DNA of 64,000 nt from Sphingomonas hankookensis. Its GTDB lineage: Bacteria; Pseudomonadota; Alphaproteobacteria; Sphingomonadales; Sphingomonadaceae. The DNA lies in the NCBI RefSeq assembly GCF_022664465.1, contig NZ_JAKREV010000002.1, positions 667,532 to 731,531 on the forward strand, written 5' to 3'. Positions within the stretch are counted from its first letter, which is position 1, and the number at the start of each line of letters is the position of its first letter. The notes under the pieces were generated by a model. The model saw nothing but the letters and a program-made list of their open reading frames with translations, ran no database searches and was not told the origin of the DNA. Below, in pieces: positions 35,045 through 44,335 of the stretch. The position numbers and the translations under genes are program-made.

Positions 35045-38000
35045 TCAGTAATCGCGTGAGATGCGGACGTTGGTACTCTGTCGCCCGATCGTCGAAATCG
35101 ACGCGAGCAGCGACAGCCAGCGCGTGACCTGGAACTCGATGCGGGTCGCCGAATAGCCCTGCCCGTCGGTGACGATCTCGGCATAGAAACGCCGCGTCAG
35201 ATATTTGCCGGCGGCGACGGAGGTGCCCTGCCCCGTCTGCGGATCGGCGGGCAGGATGCGCAGGCGATCGAGACCGGCGGCGCGGCGGACGGCGTTGATC
35301 GGGTTCAGCCCGCCCTCGCCATTCTGCAACGCTGCGACCGCCGCCGCCAGCTGCAATGCCTCGGGCGCCGACAGGTTGGTGATCGAGGTGCCGAACAACA
35401 GCCGCGACAGCAACTCGTCCTCGGGCAGCGCGGGTACGCTCTGGAAGCTGATTTCGGGGCGGGTCGCGGTACCGGCGACGCGGATGGTGGCGTTCAGCCC
35501 CTGCGTGTCGGCATTTGCGACGATGTCTAGCGCGGGGTCGGCCGGGCTTTCGCCGTTGAAGCGCAGCGCGCCGCGATCGAGCTGGAATTCGCGGCCGGCG
35601 AATTCGTAATTGCCACGGACGAGGTCGGCGCGACCGTTGATGATCGGGTTGGTCGGCTCACCGGTGATGGCGAGGTCGGCGGACCATTCGCTCGACAGGC
35701 CGAGGCCGGTGACGATCAGGCCGCCGGGCGCGCGCGCCTTCAGGTCGAGCTTCCACGGGACCACCGCCGCGCCGGTCTCTTCGTCGCCATCCGGCCGATT
35801 AATCTCGCGGATATTGAGGCGCGGCAGCGGGGCGGTGGCGGTGGCGCGGCCGAGGCGGTAGCGGCTGCCGTCCATCCGCACCTCGCCCGAAATCGTGCCG
35901 CCCGCGCCGTCGCTACGCACGCGGATCGGACCGGTGACGGTCGCACCGATCGAGTCGGTGTTGATCAGGCGGGCGCGGTCGGCGTTCAGCGACAGGTCGA
36001 TGCCGAAGCCGCGCACCGCGGCGAATTCGAACGCGCCGGTGCCACTGACGCGGCCCTGCCGCCCGTCCTGCGCACTGAAGCGATCGATCACGAGGCGCGA
36101 TCCGTCGAAGCGGCCCTGCGCCTCGACGCCGGTGAGCACGGTGCCGGTGATCGCGCTGTCGAGGCGCGCGCCGCTGGAGCGCACCACGCCGCGGATGCGC
36201 GGGTCGGCGAGGCGACCGTTGACGTCGGCGCCGACCGATACCGGGCCGGACAGGTCGAACAATTCGATGCCGGTCAGCCGCCACAGCGTGTCGGCGGGGC
36301 CGCCATAGCGTAGCTGTGCGATCAGCGGCGCGTTGGCGAGACGGGTGGGCAGGTCGCCCTGGCCCAGCGGCGCCAACCGCGCCTGCGCCCGGCCGATCGT
36401 CTTGCCGCCGCTGGCCATCACCGCGCGCACCCCGGCGCGGTTCGCGTCGAGCACCGCCGCCACGCCGACATCGATCGGGGTCGACGACACGACCAGCCCG
36501 GAGCGGCTGAGCCCGCGTATCGTCATGTCGACCCGGCCGCTGGGCGTATCGCCGCGCGTCGCATAGGCAATCCTGCCCGACGCGGTGCCGCTCAACCCCA
36601 GCCCCGGATAGCCGATATCGAGCACCGCCAGCGGCATGCGCGCGACGTCGAGCGTCAGTTCGGTGGCGTCGGCGGTCAGCGCCCCGGCGACCGTCGCGGT
36701 GCCGCCGGCAAAGCTGAACTTCGTCGGATCGAGCCGCCAGCCTTCCCCTTCGCGCCGCAGTACAGCCGGGGTTTCGAGCTTCAAGGGCCGGCGGTCGAGC
36801 GTCCCCTCCGCACTGATGCGATAGGCGTCGGCCGATACCTGCGTCACGCTCTGGATCGAGAAGGCGCGACCGCGCGATCCGGCGATCGCGGCGCGGACTT
36901 CGCCGACACCGTCGACCAGCTTCGCGCTTCCCGCCAGCCGCGCGATCGACAGCTGGCCACGGCGGAAACCCTGCGCGGTGGCGGTCGCGTCGAGCGTGGT
37001 GCCGCCCGGCGCCAGCACGATCGCCGCCTCCAGCCGGGCGCGGCGGACCGATCCCGCGACGCCCAATTGCGCGCGGGTGGCGTCGAGCGCGATATCGATA
37101 CGCTGGTCGCTGCCCCGCGGACGGAAATCGATCGTGCCGGCGATGCCACCGCCATCCACGTTCAACCGGCCGAGGAACCCGTCCTCGACGATATCGATCG
37201 CACCGGTCGCGCGCGTCCCGCTGACCTCGAGCTCGTCGACCGCGATGCGCGCGGTGCCGCCGGTCGGCAACAGGATGCGGCCATTGGCAGTAAACGGGCC
37301 GAGCCGCGAGCCGCCCCGCGCGCGGTAGGCAAAACCCTCCGCCGTCGGGTCGAGATGGGCGACGACGTCGCTCAAGCCCAGCGTGGCGTTTGGCGAGGTG
37401 AAGCGCAGGTCGAGCGTCGGCTTGGAGATGTTGCCGTCGAGGACGAGCTGGACCGGGCCGTAGGTCGCCTGCCGCCCGCCCCCTTCGAAATGGAAGGTGC
37501 CATCGCGGCGGCGATAGCCGTTGCCGGTGAGCGTCAGCCCCGGCGAGGTCAGTCGCAGTCCGCGCAGATAGAGGATGCCGTCGCGCCCACGCTGCAGCCC
37601 GGTTTCGATCCGCGGCAATCCTTGCGTCAGCGAGCGGAAGAAGCCGTTGTCGAGCCGGCGGACCTGCGCCATGCCGCGTCCGACGATGCGCGTGCCGCCG
37701 CCGGGGATCGGCACTGCGGTCAGCTTCGTCTGGACGTCGACCAGCCCGAGCCCCGGGATCAGATAGCGTTGCAGCGCGCCGCTGATCCCGACCTCGTAGC
37801 GGCCGGTGGTGAGCTCGAGCGTCAGCATGATCCGCCCGTTCAGCTTGTCCGACCGCACGATCAGGTCGTTGCCGACCAGCGTCCGCGCATCAACCGCCAA
37901 CCGACCCGTCACCGACAGATTGCGCAGGATGCCGCCCGCGACGTCGCCCACGCCGGTGACGCGGGCAGCGGCGAGGCGGATCGGGACAATCACCGGTGCC

Positions 38001-39202
38001 TTGGACAAGCGGCCCTGCCCGGCGGCGACCACGCCCTCGAAACCCGTCTGGTCGAACGCCAGTCGCGACGCGCGCAGGCGATAGTCGAAACGCGCGGTGG
38101 CGAAGGCGCCATCGAGGATCGCGCGCAATTCGATATCGCGCCCGGTCATGTTGGGGAACATCGCGGCGGGGCGCAGCAGCCGCGCGCGCAGCCGCAGGTC
38201 GCGAAACGCGCTGGTGCCGAGATCGACGATGCCGTCCGCCTCGATCGCCAGCGCCGCGCTGCGCAACGCCAGCACGCCGTCGATGCGGCGGTCGGCCAGC
38301 GTCGCGCTGCCGGTCACGCGGACGGTCGGCGCGGTCAGCCGCTGCAGCTTGCCCTGCAGCAGCGATGACGGGCGCAGCGTCCCGCCGAGCGTGTAGCGTC
38401 CGGCGCGTACGCCCAGCGTCAGGTCGGCGATCCGGGTGGCGCCGGCATCGGCGACCGCGCGTCCGTCCCATGCCACCCAGCGACCGTCGCCCGACACCTC
38501 GACGCTGAGCGGGCGGCGGATACCGCTGGCGGTGGCGAGCAGGCCGTCGGCGACGCTCTTTGCGCGCAGGTCGATATCGAACCGGTCGCGATCGGGCTCG
38601 GCATCGAGGCGCAGGCGCAGCCGGTCGCTGTTGGCGACGTCGAGCGCGAGGTCGACCAGTGCGCGGCCGGAACGGATATCGGCCTGTCCCGCCAGTTTGC
38701 CGATGCGGGCGGTGCCGGTCACCGCCTTGCCCAGTTCGAGCCGTTCGACGCTCAGCCGGCCGATGCGGATGTCGAAGCCGGGCAGGATTGGGCCCTGGCG
38801 CCCGGTCGGGGTCGGTTGCGGCAGCTTGGCGAGGATCGCGCGCGGGATCGTCAGGCTGTCGATCGACAGGCGGTTCGACACGAATTCCCACGGCCGCCAG
38901 TCGAGCCGGGCGAGCGGCGCGCGCAACACCAGCCCGTGCTGGTCATAGATGCGGACGTCGATCAACCGGGCGCGGCGATAGATCGAGCCGTCGATCCGCC
39001 CGATGCGATAACGCAGGCCGTTGGCGGGCTTCATCGTCGCGATCCGGTTCGCGATCAACCGGTGGCCGGGGCCAGTGTCGATGACGATCAGCAGCCCTGC
39101 GATCAGGACGACGATCGCCAGCAGCAGCTGCGCCAGACGGCGACCCCAGCCGATCCGCCGCTTGGGAACGGCGGCGGGAGTTTCCGGCACGGGATCGGTC
39201 AA
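35045..39202 (-). CDS. tamB: Translocation and assembly module protein TamB
   Basis: The 1385-residue AsmA-like protein has one N-terminal membrane anchor (LAQLLLAIVVLIAGLLIVID), a very long periplasmic beta-rich region, and the C-terminal DUF490 domain (from about residue 1030, ending WLSLLASISTIGRQSTNVRI). With TamA it bridges the periplasm; TamB-like proteins assist outer-membrane protein insertion and phospholipid transport. Its start overlaps the tamA stop by four bases (ATGA), confirming the operon. The length is normal. Confidence 0.94.
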   Translation of the reverse strand: MTDPVPETPAAVPKRRIGWGRRLAQLLLAIVVLIAGLLIVIDTGPGHRLIANRIATMKPANGLRYRIGRIDGSIYRRARLIDVRIYDQHGLVLRAPLARLDWRPWEFVSNRLSIDSLTIPRAILAKLPQPTPTGRQGPILPGFDIRIGRLSVERLELGKAVTGTARIGKLAGQADIRSGRALVDLALDVANSDRLRLRLDAEPDRDRFDIDLRAKSVADGLLATASGIRRPLSVEVSGDGRWVAWDGRAVADAGATRIADLTLGVRAGRYTLGGTLRPSSLLQGKLQRLTAPTVRVTGSATLADRRIDGVLALRSAALAIEADGIVDLGTSAFRDLRLRARLLRPAAMFPNMTGRDIELRAILDGAFATARFDYRLRASRLAFDQTGFEGVVAAGQGRLSKAPVIVPIRLAAARVTGVGDVAGGILRNLSVTGRLAVDARTLVGNDLIVRSDKLNGRIMLTLELTTGRYEVGISGALQRYLIPGLGLVDVQTKLTAVPIPGGGTRIVGRGMAQVRRLDNGFFRSLTQGLPRIETGLQRGRDGILYLRGLRLTSPGLTLTGNGYRRRDGTFHFEGGGRQATYGPVQLVLDGNISKPTLDLRFTSPNATLGLSDVVAHLDPTAEGFAYRARGGSRLGPFTANGRILLPTGGTARIAVDELEVSGTRATGAIDIVEDGFLGRLNVDGGGIAGTIDFRPRGSDQRIDIALDATRAQLGVAGSVRRARLEAAIVLAPGGTTLDATATAQGFRRGQLSIARLAGSAKLVDGVGEVRAAIAGSRGRAFSIQSVTQVSADAYRISAEGTLDRRPLKLETPAVLRREGEGWRLDPTKFSFAGGTATVAGALTADATELTLDVARMPLAVLDIGYPGLGLSGTASGRIAYATRGDTPSGRVDMTIRGLSRSGLVVSSTPIDVGVAAVLDANRAGVRAVMASGGKTIGRAQARLAPLGQGDLPTRLANAPLIAQLRYGGPADTLWRLTGIELFDLSGPVSVGADVNGRLADPRIRGVVRSSGARLDSAITGTVLTGVEAQGRFDGSRLVIDRFSAQDGRQGRVSGTGAFEFAAVRGFGIDLSLNADRARLINTDSIGATVTGPIRVRSDGAGGTISGEVRMDGSRYRLGRATATAPLPRLNIREINRPDGDEETGAAVVPWKLDLKARAPGGLIVTGLGLSSEWSADLAITGEPTNPIINGRADLVRGNYEFAGREFQLDRGALRFNGESPADPALDIVANADTQGLNATIRVAGTATRPEISFQSVPALPEDELLSRLLFGTSITNLSAPEALQLAAAVAALQNGEGGLNPINAVRRAAGLDRLRILPADPQTGQGTSVAAGKYLTRRFYAEIVTDGQGYSATRIEFQVTRWLSLLASISTIGRQSTNVRISRDY

Positions 39203-41136
39203 AAGGCCTGCCCCAGCGAGACATAGACGGCGACGCGCGGGTCGCCGCGCTGCGGGTTGATCGGCGTACCGACATCGACGCGGATCGGGCCGAAATTGCT
39301 GTAATAGCGCACCCCGACGCCCGCGCCGTAGCGTAGCCCCGAGAATTGCGGCAGCGTGGAAGTATAGATGTTGCCGGCGTCAAGGAACGGCACGACGCCG
39401 AAATTGCCGAACGCCTTTACCCGCGCCTCCAAAGAGAATTCGGCGAGGCTGCGGCCGCCGATCGGATCGTTGTTCGGATCGCGCGGGCCGATATCCTGGA
39501 ACCCATAGCCGCGCACCGACGCACCGCCGCCAGCATAGAAGCGCCGCGACGGCGCCACCGCATCGCGCGGCGCACCGAGGATCGAACCGATGCGGGTGCG
39601 CGCGGCCAGAACGACGCGCGACGTGACCGGGCGATAGACGCTGGCGTCGATCTGGGCACGGGTATAGCCGAAGACGTTGCCCTGCAGCGACACTTCGGGG
39701 CTGACCCGCCCGCCCAGCCGGAACCCCCTGGTCGGGTTCAACAGGTCGTCGGAGCCGTCATAGTTGAGGCTGGTCGGCAGCGCGCCGATGAAGAAGGTGC
39801 GGCGGCGCGGTTCGCCGGTGGCGACGATCACGTCGCGTTCGTCGGTCGCGACCAGTTCGCCGCCCAGCGACCACGTCCACGTCTTTTGAAAGAAGATGTT
39901 GGTCTGGCGCTCCAGCCCGGCGGACAGCGAGACGGTATTGGCCTCGAACGCGTTGCGGACGAGGTGGGTGGCGGCGATCTGCGCGGTCAGCACCCGGTCG
40001 CGGCCATGGAAATTGTTGCGGCGATAGGTGACGGCGGCGACCTGTTCCAGCGTGCCAAGTACGCCGCGCAGCGTCAGCGCGCCTTCGGGCGGGAACAGGT
40101 TGCGGTGGGTCCAGCTGGCTTCCACGCGGGCGCCTTCGCCGGTGCCATAGCCGATTTCGCCCGCGATGGTGCGCGGCGGGGCGGGCTCCATCGCGAGGTC
40201 GAGGTCGACCGTGCCGGGCGCCTGCCCCTCGACCGCGGTCAGCCGGACCTGCGACACCAGGCTGGTCTGGATGATCGCACGGCGCAGGTCGTCGACCATC
40301 GCGGAATCATAGGTTTGGCCGGGTTTGAAGCGGGCGATGTCCTGCGCATGGTCGCCGTCGAAGACGCGGTTGGGGCGCGCGACGATCCGGCCGAAGCGCC
40401 GCTCGCCGCCGGGTGCCACGTCGACCTCGATCGTTGCGGTGCGGGTGGCGTGGTCGACGGTGATCTGCGGTTCGCCGACCTTGGCGAAGGGAAAGCCTTC
40501 GCGGCTGATGGTCGATGCCAGCTTGTCCTGCGCGGCGACGACGGTGTCGCCCTGTACCGGTGCCTCGGGCTTCAGGCCGAAAGCGTCGCGCAGGTTGTCG
40601 GCCTTGGCCCCCGCCGCGGCGATGCCGGGGGTGCGGACCTGTGCGAAGCGGTAGAGCTGGCCCGGCTCGACCTCGAGATAGACGATCAGCTTGTCGGCTT
40701 CGGGGCGGACGCTGGTCGATATGCGCGCGTCGAAATAGCCTTCGTTGCGCAGCAGTTCGTCGAGCGTCCGCGCATCTTCGCGCGCGCGGCGGTCGATCTG
40801 CGCGGCGTTGGCCAGTTGCCCTTCATTGGCGCGCAGCGTCGACAGTTCGTTGAACCGCTGGCGGAACAGGTCGGTGTTGATGCTGTCAATGCCGGTGATG
40901 CGGTAATTGTAGCGGAACTCGCCGCCCGCACGCTGCGGTCCGGCGGTTGTGGCCGGATCGGTCGGGGCGGTCGACAGGTCGGGCCATGCTACGCCGATAT
41001 CGGGCAGGTCGGTCATCGGCGCATTGGGGTCGAGCGGGGTTTCCGGCACGGCCGGCGTCGTTTGCGCGAACGCCGACGGACCCGCGAAAGCGAGCCATCC
41101 GGCGCTCAACAGCACGGCAAGCCGGCAGCTCGACAT
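39199..41136 (-). CDS. tamA: Outer-membrane assembly protein TamA (Omp85 family)
   Basis: The 645-residue protein has a signal peptide (LAVLLSAGWLAFAGPSAFAQ), POTRA domains at about residues 75-280 and a C-terminal 16-strand Omp85 barrel with GGGASVRGYGFQDIGPRDPN, the VRGY/F motif of the family, and the terminal YVSLGQAF. It forms the outer-membrane half of the TAM complex with TamB downstream. It is the first gene of the pair. Confidence 0.93.
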   Translation of the reverse strand: MSSCRLAVLLSAGWLAFAGPSAFAQTTPAVPETPLDPNAPMTDLPDIGVAWPDLSTAPTDPATTAGPQRAGGEFRYNYRITGIDSINTDLFRQRFNELSTLRANEGQLANAAQIDRRAREDARTLDELLRNEGYFDARISTSVRPEADKLIVYLEVEPGQLYRFAQVRTPGIAAAGAKADNLRDAFGLKPEAPVQGDTVVAAQDKLASTISREGFPFAKVGEPQITVDHATRTATIEVDVAPGGERRFGRIVARPNRVFDGDHAQDIARFKPGQTYDSAMVDDLRRAIIQTSLVSQVRLTAVEGQAPGTVDLDLAMEPAPPRTIAGEIGYGTGEGARVEASWTHRNLFPPEGALTLRGVLGTLEQVAAVTYRRNNFHGRDRVLTAQIAATHLVRNAFEANTVSLSAGLERQTNIFFQKTWTWSLGGELVATDERDVIVATGEPRRRTFFIGALPTSLNYDGSDDLLNPTRGFRLGGRVSPEVSLQGNVFGYTRAQIDASVYRPVTSRVVLAARTRIGSILGAPRDAVAPSRRFYAGGGASVRGYGFQDIGPRDPNNDPIGGRSLAEFSLEARVKAFGNFGVVPFLDAGNIYTSTLPQFSGLRYGAGVGVRYYSNFGPIRVDVGTPINPQRGDPRVAVYVSLGQAF

Positions 41137-41192
41137 TCGATTGTCCTAGCCCGGCAGTACGCCCGCCGCCAAGGGCAAACGCGCCCGAATGG

Positions 41193-41411
41193 TCAGTGAA
41201 TCGTACCCCAGGCGGCGGGATGCGCCAGCAGCGTGACGAGCCGGGCGACCTGACGCCAGCGGCAGAACTGTACGACATTGTCGCGGTCGCGCGCCTGGGT
41301 CGCGCGGGCGGTCGCCTCATCGGCGGCGGCCGATCCGAACCCGCGCATCAGTTCGTGCGCCCGCACCAGATCGGAACGGTCGGCGATATAGGGTACGGTA
41401 GTGTCGCGCAT
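41193..41411 (-). CDS. Small protein of unknown function (72 residues)
   Basis: The frame from the ATG at 41411 gives MRDTTVPYIADRSDLVRAHE and ends VTLLAHPAAWGTIH. It is a soluble-looking helical protein with one Cys (FCRWRQVAR). No family is recognised. It lies 57 bases upstream of tamA on the same strand, so it could be the first gene of that operon or independent. Longer frames upstream overlap promoter-like DNA. Confidence 0.5.
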   Translation of the reverse strand: MRDTTVPYIADRSDLVRAHELMRGFGSAAADEATARATQARDRDNVVQFCRWRQVARLVTLLAHPAAWGTIH

Positions 41412-41579
41412 GGAAGCTTTCGTTACAGGGATCGTGCCGGAACCGGTCCGACCGCCCTTCCCGCGCCTCTCGATCGTTAACGGCCGCGACGCAATCCCGA
41501 TGCGGGACATCCGCCGTCCCGATCCGGCACGGACGGGACGCGGTGGCGCCGGGAACGCGAGTGTGGCAGAGCGGCGGCG

Positions 41580-41750
41580 ATGAACAAACCTCCCCATAGT
41601 CCGAAGGCCGGCGGCATGCCGATCGCGCTGGGCGTGATGGCCGGCGCGATCGGCGGCGCAGCGTTCGGCGAAGCGACCGCCGGGCTGTTGATCGGCCTGA
41701 CGATCGGGATCGTCATCGCGGTCGTCATCTGGCGGCGGGATCGCCGCTGA
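41580..41750 (+). CDS. 56-residue small membrane protein with glycine-zipper helix
   Basis: The frame ATG 41580 to TGA 41750 encodes MNKPPHSPKAGGMPIALGVM, then AGAIGGAAFGEATAGLLIGL and TIGIVIAVVIWRRDRR. Two short hydrophobic helices rich in GxxxG spacing and a basic C-terminus point to a small inner-membrane protein. The end overlaps the convergent 41725 gene by 26 bases. The ribosome-binding site is weak. I call it from its clear membrane pattern; expression is unproven. Confidence 0.55.
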   Translation: MNKPPHSPKAGGMPIALGVMAGAIGGAAFGEATAGLLIGLTIGIVIAVVIWRRDRR

Positions 41751-42057
41751 ACTCCCGCCGTTCGCTGGCGTAGAGGCCGGGCAACGTCTCGAACCCCTGC
41801 TTCACGCACCCCTCGATCTGTGCGACCGAGGTACCGCCCCGGGTACAGCGCAGGCCGCGATCGCACATCGCGGTGTCGAGCGCCGGATCGCCGCTGGTCC
41901 GTCGGACGATGCAACGATAGGCGCGGCGGCGGCGGTCGTATTTCACCGCGAACCGCATGTCGCGGATACGGCGGCCGATGACGGTGATCTCGTCCTCGGG
42001 CGGCGCGGGTGGCGCCACCGCCTGTTGCAGCATCAGCACGAGCGCGGCGACCAGCAT
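41725..42057 (-). CDS. Four-Cys secreted protein with a PEDEITVIGR motif
   Basis: The 110-residue protein has a short hydrophobic leader (LVAALVLMLQQAVA), then PPEDEITVIGRRIRDMRF, and four cysteines spaced C-x15-C-x5-C-x12-C. It is a paralogue of the protein at 7838-8146 in the suf operon, sharing the leader, motif, a GDPxxxTAxC segment and Cys spacing. Its ATG lies one base after the stop of the barrel-protein gene, so the two are coupled. Likely periplasmic with two disulfides. Function unknown. Confidence 0.75.
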   Translation of the reverse strand: MLVAALVLMLQQAVAPPAPPEDEITVIGRRIRDMRFAVKYDRRRRAYRCIVRRTSGDPALDTAMCDRGLRCTRGGTSVAQIEGCVKQGFETLPGLYASERREFSGDPAAR

Positions 42058-42058
42058 G

Positions 42059-42670
42059 TCAGAACCGCACCGGCACGCCGAGCGTCAGCGCGCGCGACAC
42101 GCCGCCGAGTTCGCGATAGTCGAGCCGGACGCCGACGCGCCGCGACACGCGATATTCCACGCCGCCACCATAGCTGACGCCGTTCGACCAGTGATCGGCA
42201 TTATCGACGCCCAGCCCGTCGCGGAAATCGTGCCGCTGCGCACCAAAACCTGCGGCACCATAGACCAGCGCGCGATCGCCGACGACGTATCCGATCCGCC
42301 CGCCGACGCGGTAGCCCCATTGCGGGTATTCGCGGTAGCTGCGGCCGTTGACGCCGGCGACCGGCGATCCGCCACCGGCGACGACCGCGGCCTCCACCCC
42401 CAATCGCAGGCGCGACGTTGCAGCGAGGTCGTAGCCGGCGAACGCGCCGCCGCCGAACCCGATCGCGTCGTACCGGCGTGTCTCGGTCGTACCGAAGCGC
42501 GGTTCGGTCACTTCCAGTTCGAAGCGGTGCTGGCGCACGCCCGCCTCGATCCCGGCATAGGCGCCGGTGAAGATCGGCGCGTCGGTCGCCCCCGACCGGT
42601 CCTGGGCATGACAGGACATCGCCGACACGGCCATCGCCGCCCCGGTCGCAACCAGCAATTTGGCACGCAT
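42059..42670 (-). CDS. Outer-membrane beta-barrel protein (OmpA/opacity-porin-like)
   Basis: The 203-residue protein has a signal peptide (AKLLVATGAAMAVSAMSCHAQ) and an eight-stranded-barrel pattern: AYAGIEAGVRQHRFELEV, GFGGGAFAGYDLAATSRLRL, RVGGRIGYVVGDRALVYGAA, and a final strand RALTLGVPVRF ending in the C-terminal Phe recognised by BamA. The start at 42670 begins the signal peptide. It is the first gene of a two-gene unit with the four-Cys protein. Confidence 0.85.
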   Translation of the reverse strand: MRAKLLVATGAAMAVSAMSCHAQDRSGATDAPIFTGAYAGIEAGVRQHRFELEVTEPRFGTTETRRYDAIGFGGGAFAGYDLAATSRLRLGVEAAVVAGGGSPVAGVNGRSYREYPQWGYRVGGRIGYVVGDRALVYGAAGFGAQRHDFRDGLGVDNADHWSNGVSYGGGVEYRVSRRVGVRLDYRELGGVSRALTLGVPVRF

Positions 42671-42733
42671 GCTGTGGTTCCCTTCCCCGCGCCGGCCAGC
42701 GACTCTCGCCCCGTTCGCATCCATCGTGTAGGA

Positions 42734-42760
42734 TAGAAATTAGTTTCTGTAAAACAGAAA
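42734..42760. promoter_or_regulatory. Palindromic operator of the DUF2975/HTH pair
   Basis: TTTCTGT-AAA-ACAGAAA (42744-42760) is a perfect 7-bp inverted repeat, and AGAAA-TTAG-TTTCT (42734-42748) overlaps it. They lie directly before the ATG at 42768 and cover its ribosome-binding site (AGAAAGAG), so a bound repressor would block expression. The HTH protein encoded by the second gene is the obvious candidate. Confidence 0.6.
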
Positions 42761-42767
42761 GAGATTC

Positions 42768-43391
42768 ATGTCCGACAGCTATTCGTTGAGCAATAGTCAG
42801 GCGCGGGCGTGCCGGGTGGTCGGCGCATTGTTCCTGCTGGCCCCCGCCTTCATGATGGCGCTGACGGTCGCCGCCGCGCTACCCGGCGGTGCCGAGGTGA
42901 TCTGCAGCAAGGACGATTGCGGCTATTACGACGCGGTGAAGGAGGCCCTGCCCGACGAGTCGCGTATGAAGCTGGATACGTCGAAGGCGGTCGAGGCGCG
43001 GTTCGAACGCCATCTCGACGATCCGTGGGTGACGGCCGGACTGGACACGCTGTCGGTCGGCGAGTTCGTACCCGGATGGGCGCTGGCGATCTTCGTCGGC
43101 ATCGCGCTACGCCGGTTGGGCGCGCGTTCGCGCGACGGGCTGGTCGCGGCGCTGCCGTGGTTGCGACGCGCGGGCTGGGCGGCGCTGGCAATGGCGGTCG
43201 CCACGCCGCTGATCGCCAGTTTGCGCGCGATGCTGCTGTTGCCGGGGATCGACGGGTATCGCAGCTGGTATTTCGTCGTCGATGCCGGCGTGCTGGGGCA
43301 GAACCTGATGCTGGCGTTCGCCGCCATCGCGGTCGGATGGGCGTTGTCGGCGGGCAGCCGGGCGCAGGCCGACATCGCGGAGATCATCTGA
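42768..43391 (+). CDS. DUF2975-like membrane protein
   Basis: The 207-residue protein has four hydrophobic segments (about residues 18-38, 100-117, 130-152 and 175-198) and a periplasmic-looking loop with two cysteines (VICSKDDCGYY). The arrangement of a DUF2975-type membrane protein followed by a small Cro/C1 HTH protein is common in bacteria. The role is unknown; a membrane sensor or regulator of the HTH partner is a reasonable guess. It overlaps the HTH gene (TGATG). Confidence 0.7.
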   Translation: MSDSYSLSNSQARACRVVGALFLLAPAFMMALTVAAALPGGAEVICSKDDCGYYDAVKEALPDESRMKLDTSKAVEARFERHLDDPWVTAGLDTLSVGEFVPGWALAIFVGIALRRLGARSRDGLVAALPWLRRAGWAALAMAVATPLIASLRAMLLLPGIDGYRSWYFVVDAGVLGQNLMLAFAAIAVGWALSAGSRAQADIAEII

Positions 43392-43627
43392 TGCCGGTGA
43401 CGGTGAACCTCGACGTGATGCTCGCCAGGCGGAAGGTGCGGTCGAACGAGCTGGCGCGCGCGATCGGGATCACCGAATCGAACCTGTCGCTGCTGAAATC
43501 GGGCAAGGTGAAGGGCGTGCGCTTTTCGACGATCGCCGCGATCTGCCACTATCTGGAGTGCGAGCCGGGCGACCTGTTCGGCTATGAACGTTCCGACGAC
43601 GATCGGATCGTCGAAGGCGAGCTATAG
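43391..43627 (+). CDS. Small Cro/C1-type (YozG-like) HTH regulator
   Basis: The 78-residue protein is a single Xre helix-turn-helix domain: MLARRKVRSNELARAIGITE, NLSLLKSGKVKGVRFSTIAA and CHYLECEPGDLFGYE are the standard YozG-like signature. It is translated with the DUF2975 protein. It probably binds the palindrome before its own operon. The end overlaps the convergent S24 gene by six bases. Confidence 0.9.
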   Translation: MPVTVNLDVMLARRKVRSNELARAIGITESNLSLLKSGKVKGVRFSTIAAICHYLECEPGDLFGYERSDDDRIVEGEL

Positions 43628-44236
43628 AGAGCGCGCCAGCCACACCACCCGCCCGACGATATCGGGTGCGCCGTCGAGCGCGATCGGCGGATAGTCCGGA
43701 TTGTCGCTGAACAACTCGACGCCCCCCGCTCCGCGCACCAGCCGCTTGACCAACAACAACCCGTCATGCCGCACGACATGGATCGCGCCCGACACGCCGC
43801 GCCGGTCACCGCGATCGACGAGGATCGCATCGCCATCGGCCAGCGTCGGCAGCATCGAATCGCCGGCCACCGCGATCATCGACGCATTGGCGGGACGAAC
43901 GCCCAACTGGCGCAGCATCGCGGGATCGACCCGCATCGCGCCGTCGTGCAGATCCTGTTCGACCAGCCCGCCGGGGCCTGCCGAGGCGGCGGCATCGATC
44001 CGGGGGACGGCGATCCATTCCCGTTCGGGCGGGCCACCCAGAAACGATTCGGGAACGCCCAGATAGCGGGTGAGCGTCGCGCGGTCCGGTTCGGACAGGC
44101 GGCGCGGTGATCCCCGCTCGATATATTGCTGCACATAGGCCGGGTTGCGCCCGAGCACGCGCGACAGCTCGGCAAAGCTGACGCCGCGTTCGCCGGCGAT
44201 GCGCGCGAGCGCGGCGCGAATGTCGACTGATTCCAT
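43622..44236 (-). CDS. S24-family (LexA/cI-like) repressor
   Basis: The 204-residue protein has an N-terminal HTH (VSFAELSRVLGRNPAYVQQY), a Pro/Ala/Gly-rich linker (VPRIDAAASAGPGG) and a C-terminal S24 domain with the catalytic Ser in AGDSMLPTLADGDAILVD and the Lys in GLLLVKRLVRGAGG. Self-cleavage after damage, as in LexA or cI, is possible but not shown. The -35 TTGTCT and -10 TAGGAT with a 17-base spacer place the transcript start at the ATG, so the message seems leaderless. A palindrome overlaps the promoter. Confidence 0.9.
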   Translation of the reverse strand: MESVDIRAALARIAGERGVSFAELSRVLGRNPAYVQQYIERGSPRRLSEPDRATLTRYLGVPESFLGGPPEREWIAVPRIDAAASAGPGGLVEQDLHDGAMRVDPAMLRQLGVRPANASMIAVAGDSMLPTLADGDAILVDRGDRRGVSGAIHVVRHDGLLLVKRLVRGAGGVELFSDNPDYPPIALDGAPDIVGRVVWLARSL

Positions 44237-44242
44237 GCCCGC

Positions 44243-44271
44243 ATCCTAGCCGTAGGATTTTTCCTAGACAA
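44243..44271 (-). promoter_or_regulatory. Promoter and palindromic operator of the S24 repressor
   Basis: On the minus strand TTGTCT (44271-44266), 17 bases, TAGGAT (44248-44243), then only six bases to the ATG. TCCTA-N4-TAGGA (44244-44257) covers the -10, and another TCCTAG (44262-44267) lies at the -35. This is a likely autoregulatory operator, probably also controlling the divergent small genes. Confidence 0.6.
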
Positions 44272-44335
44272 GTTGGATTTGAGAGAACATTTCAGGAACA
44301 TCATTCGAGTCGAGGGAGCGCGTGGGAGGTGATGG

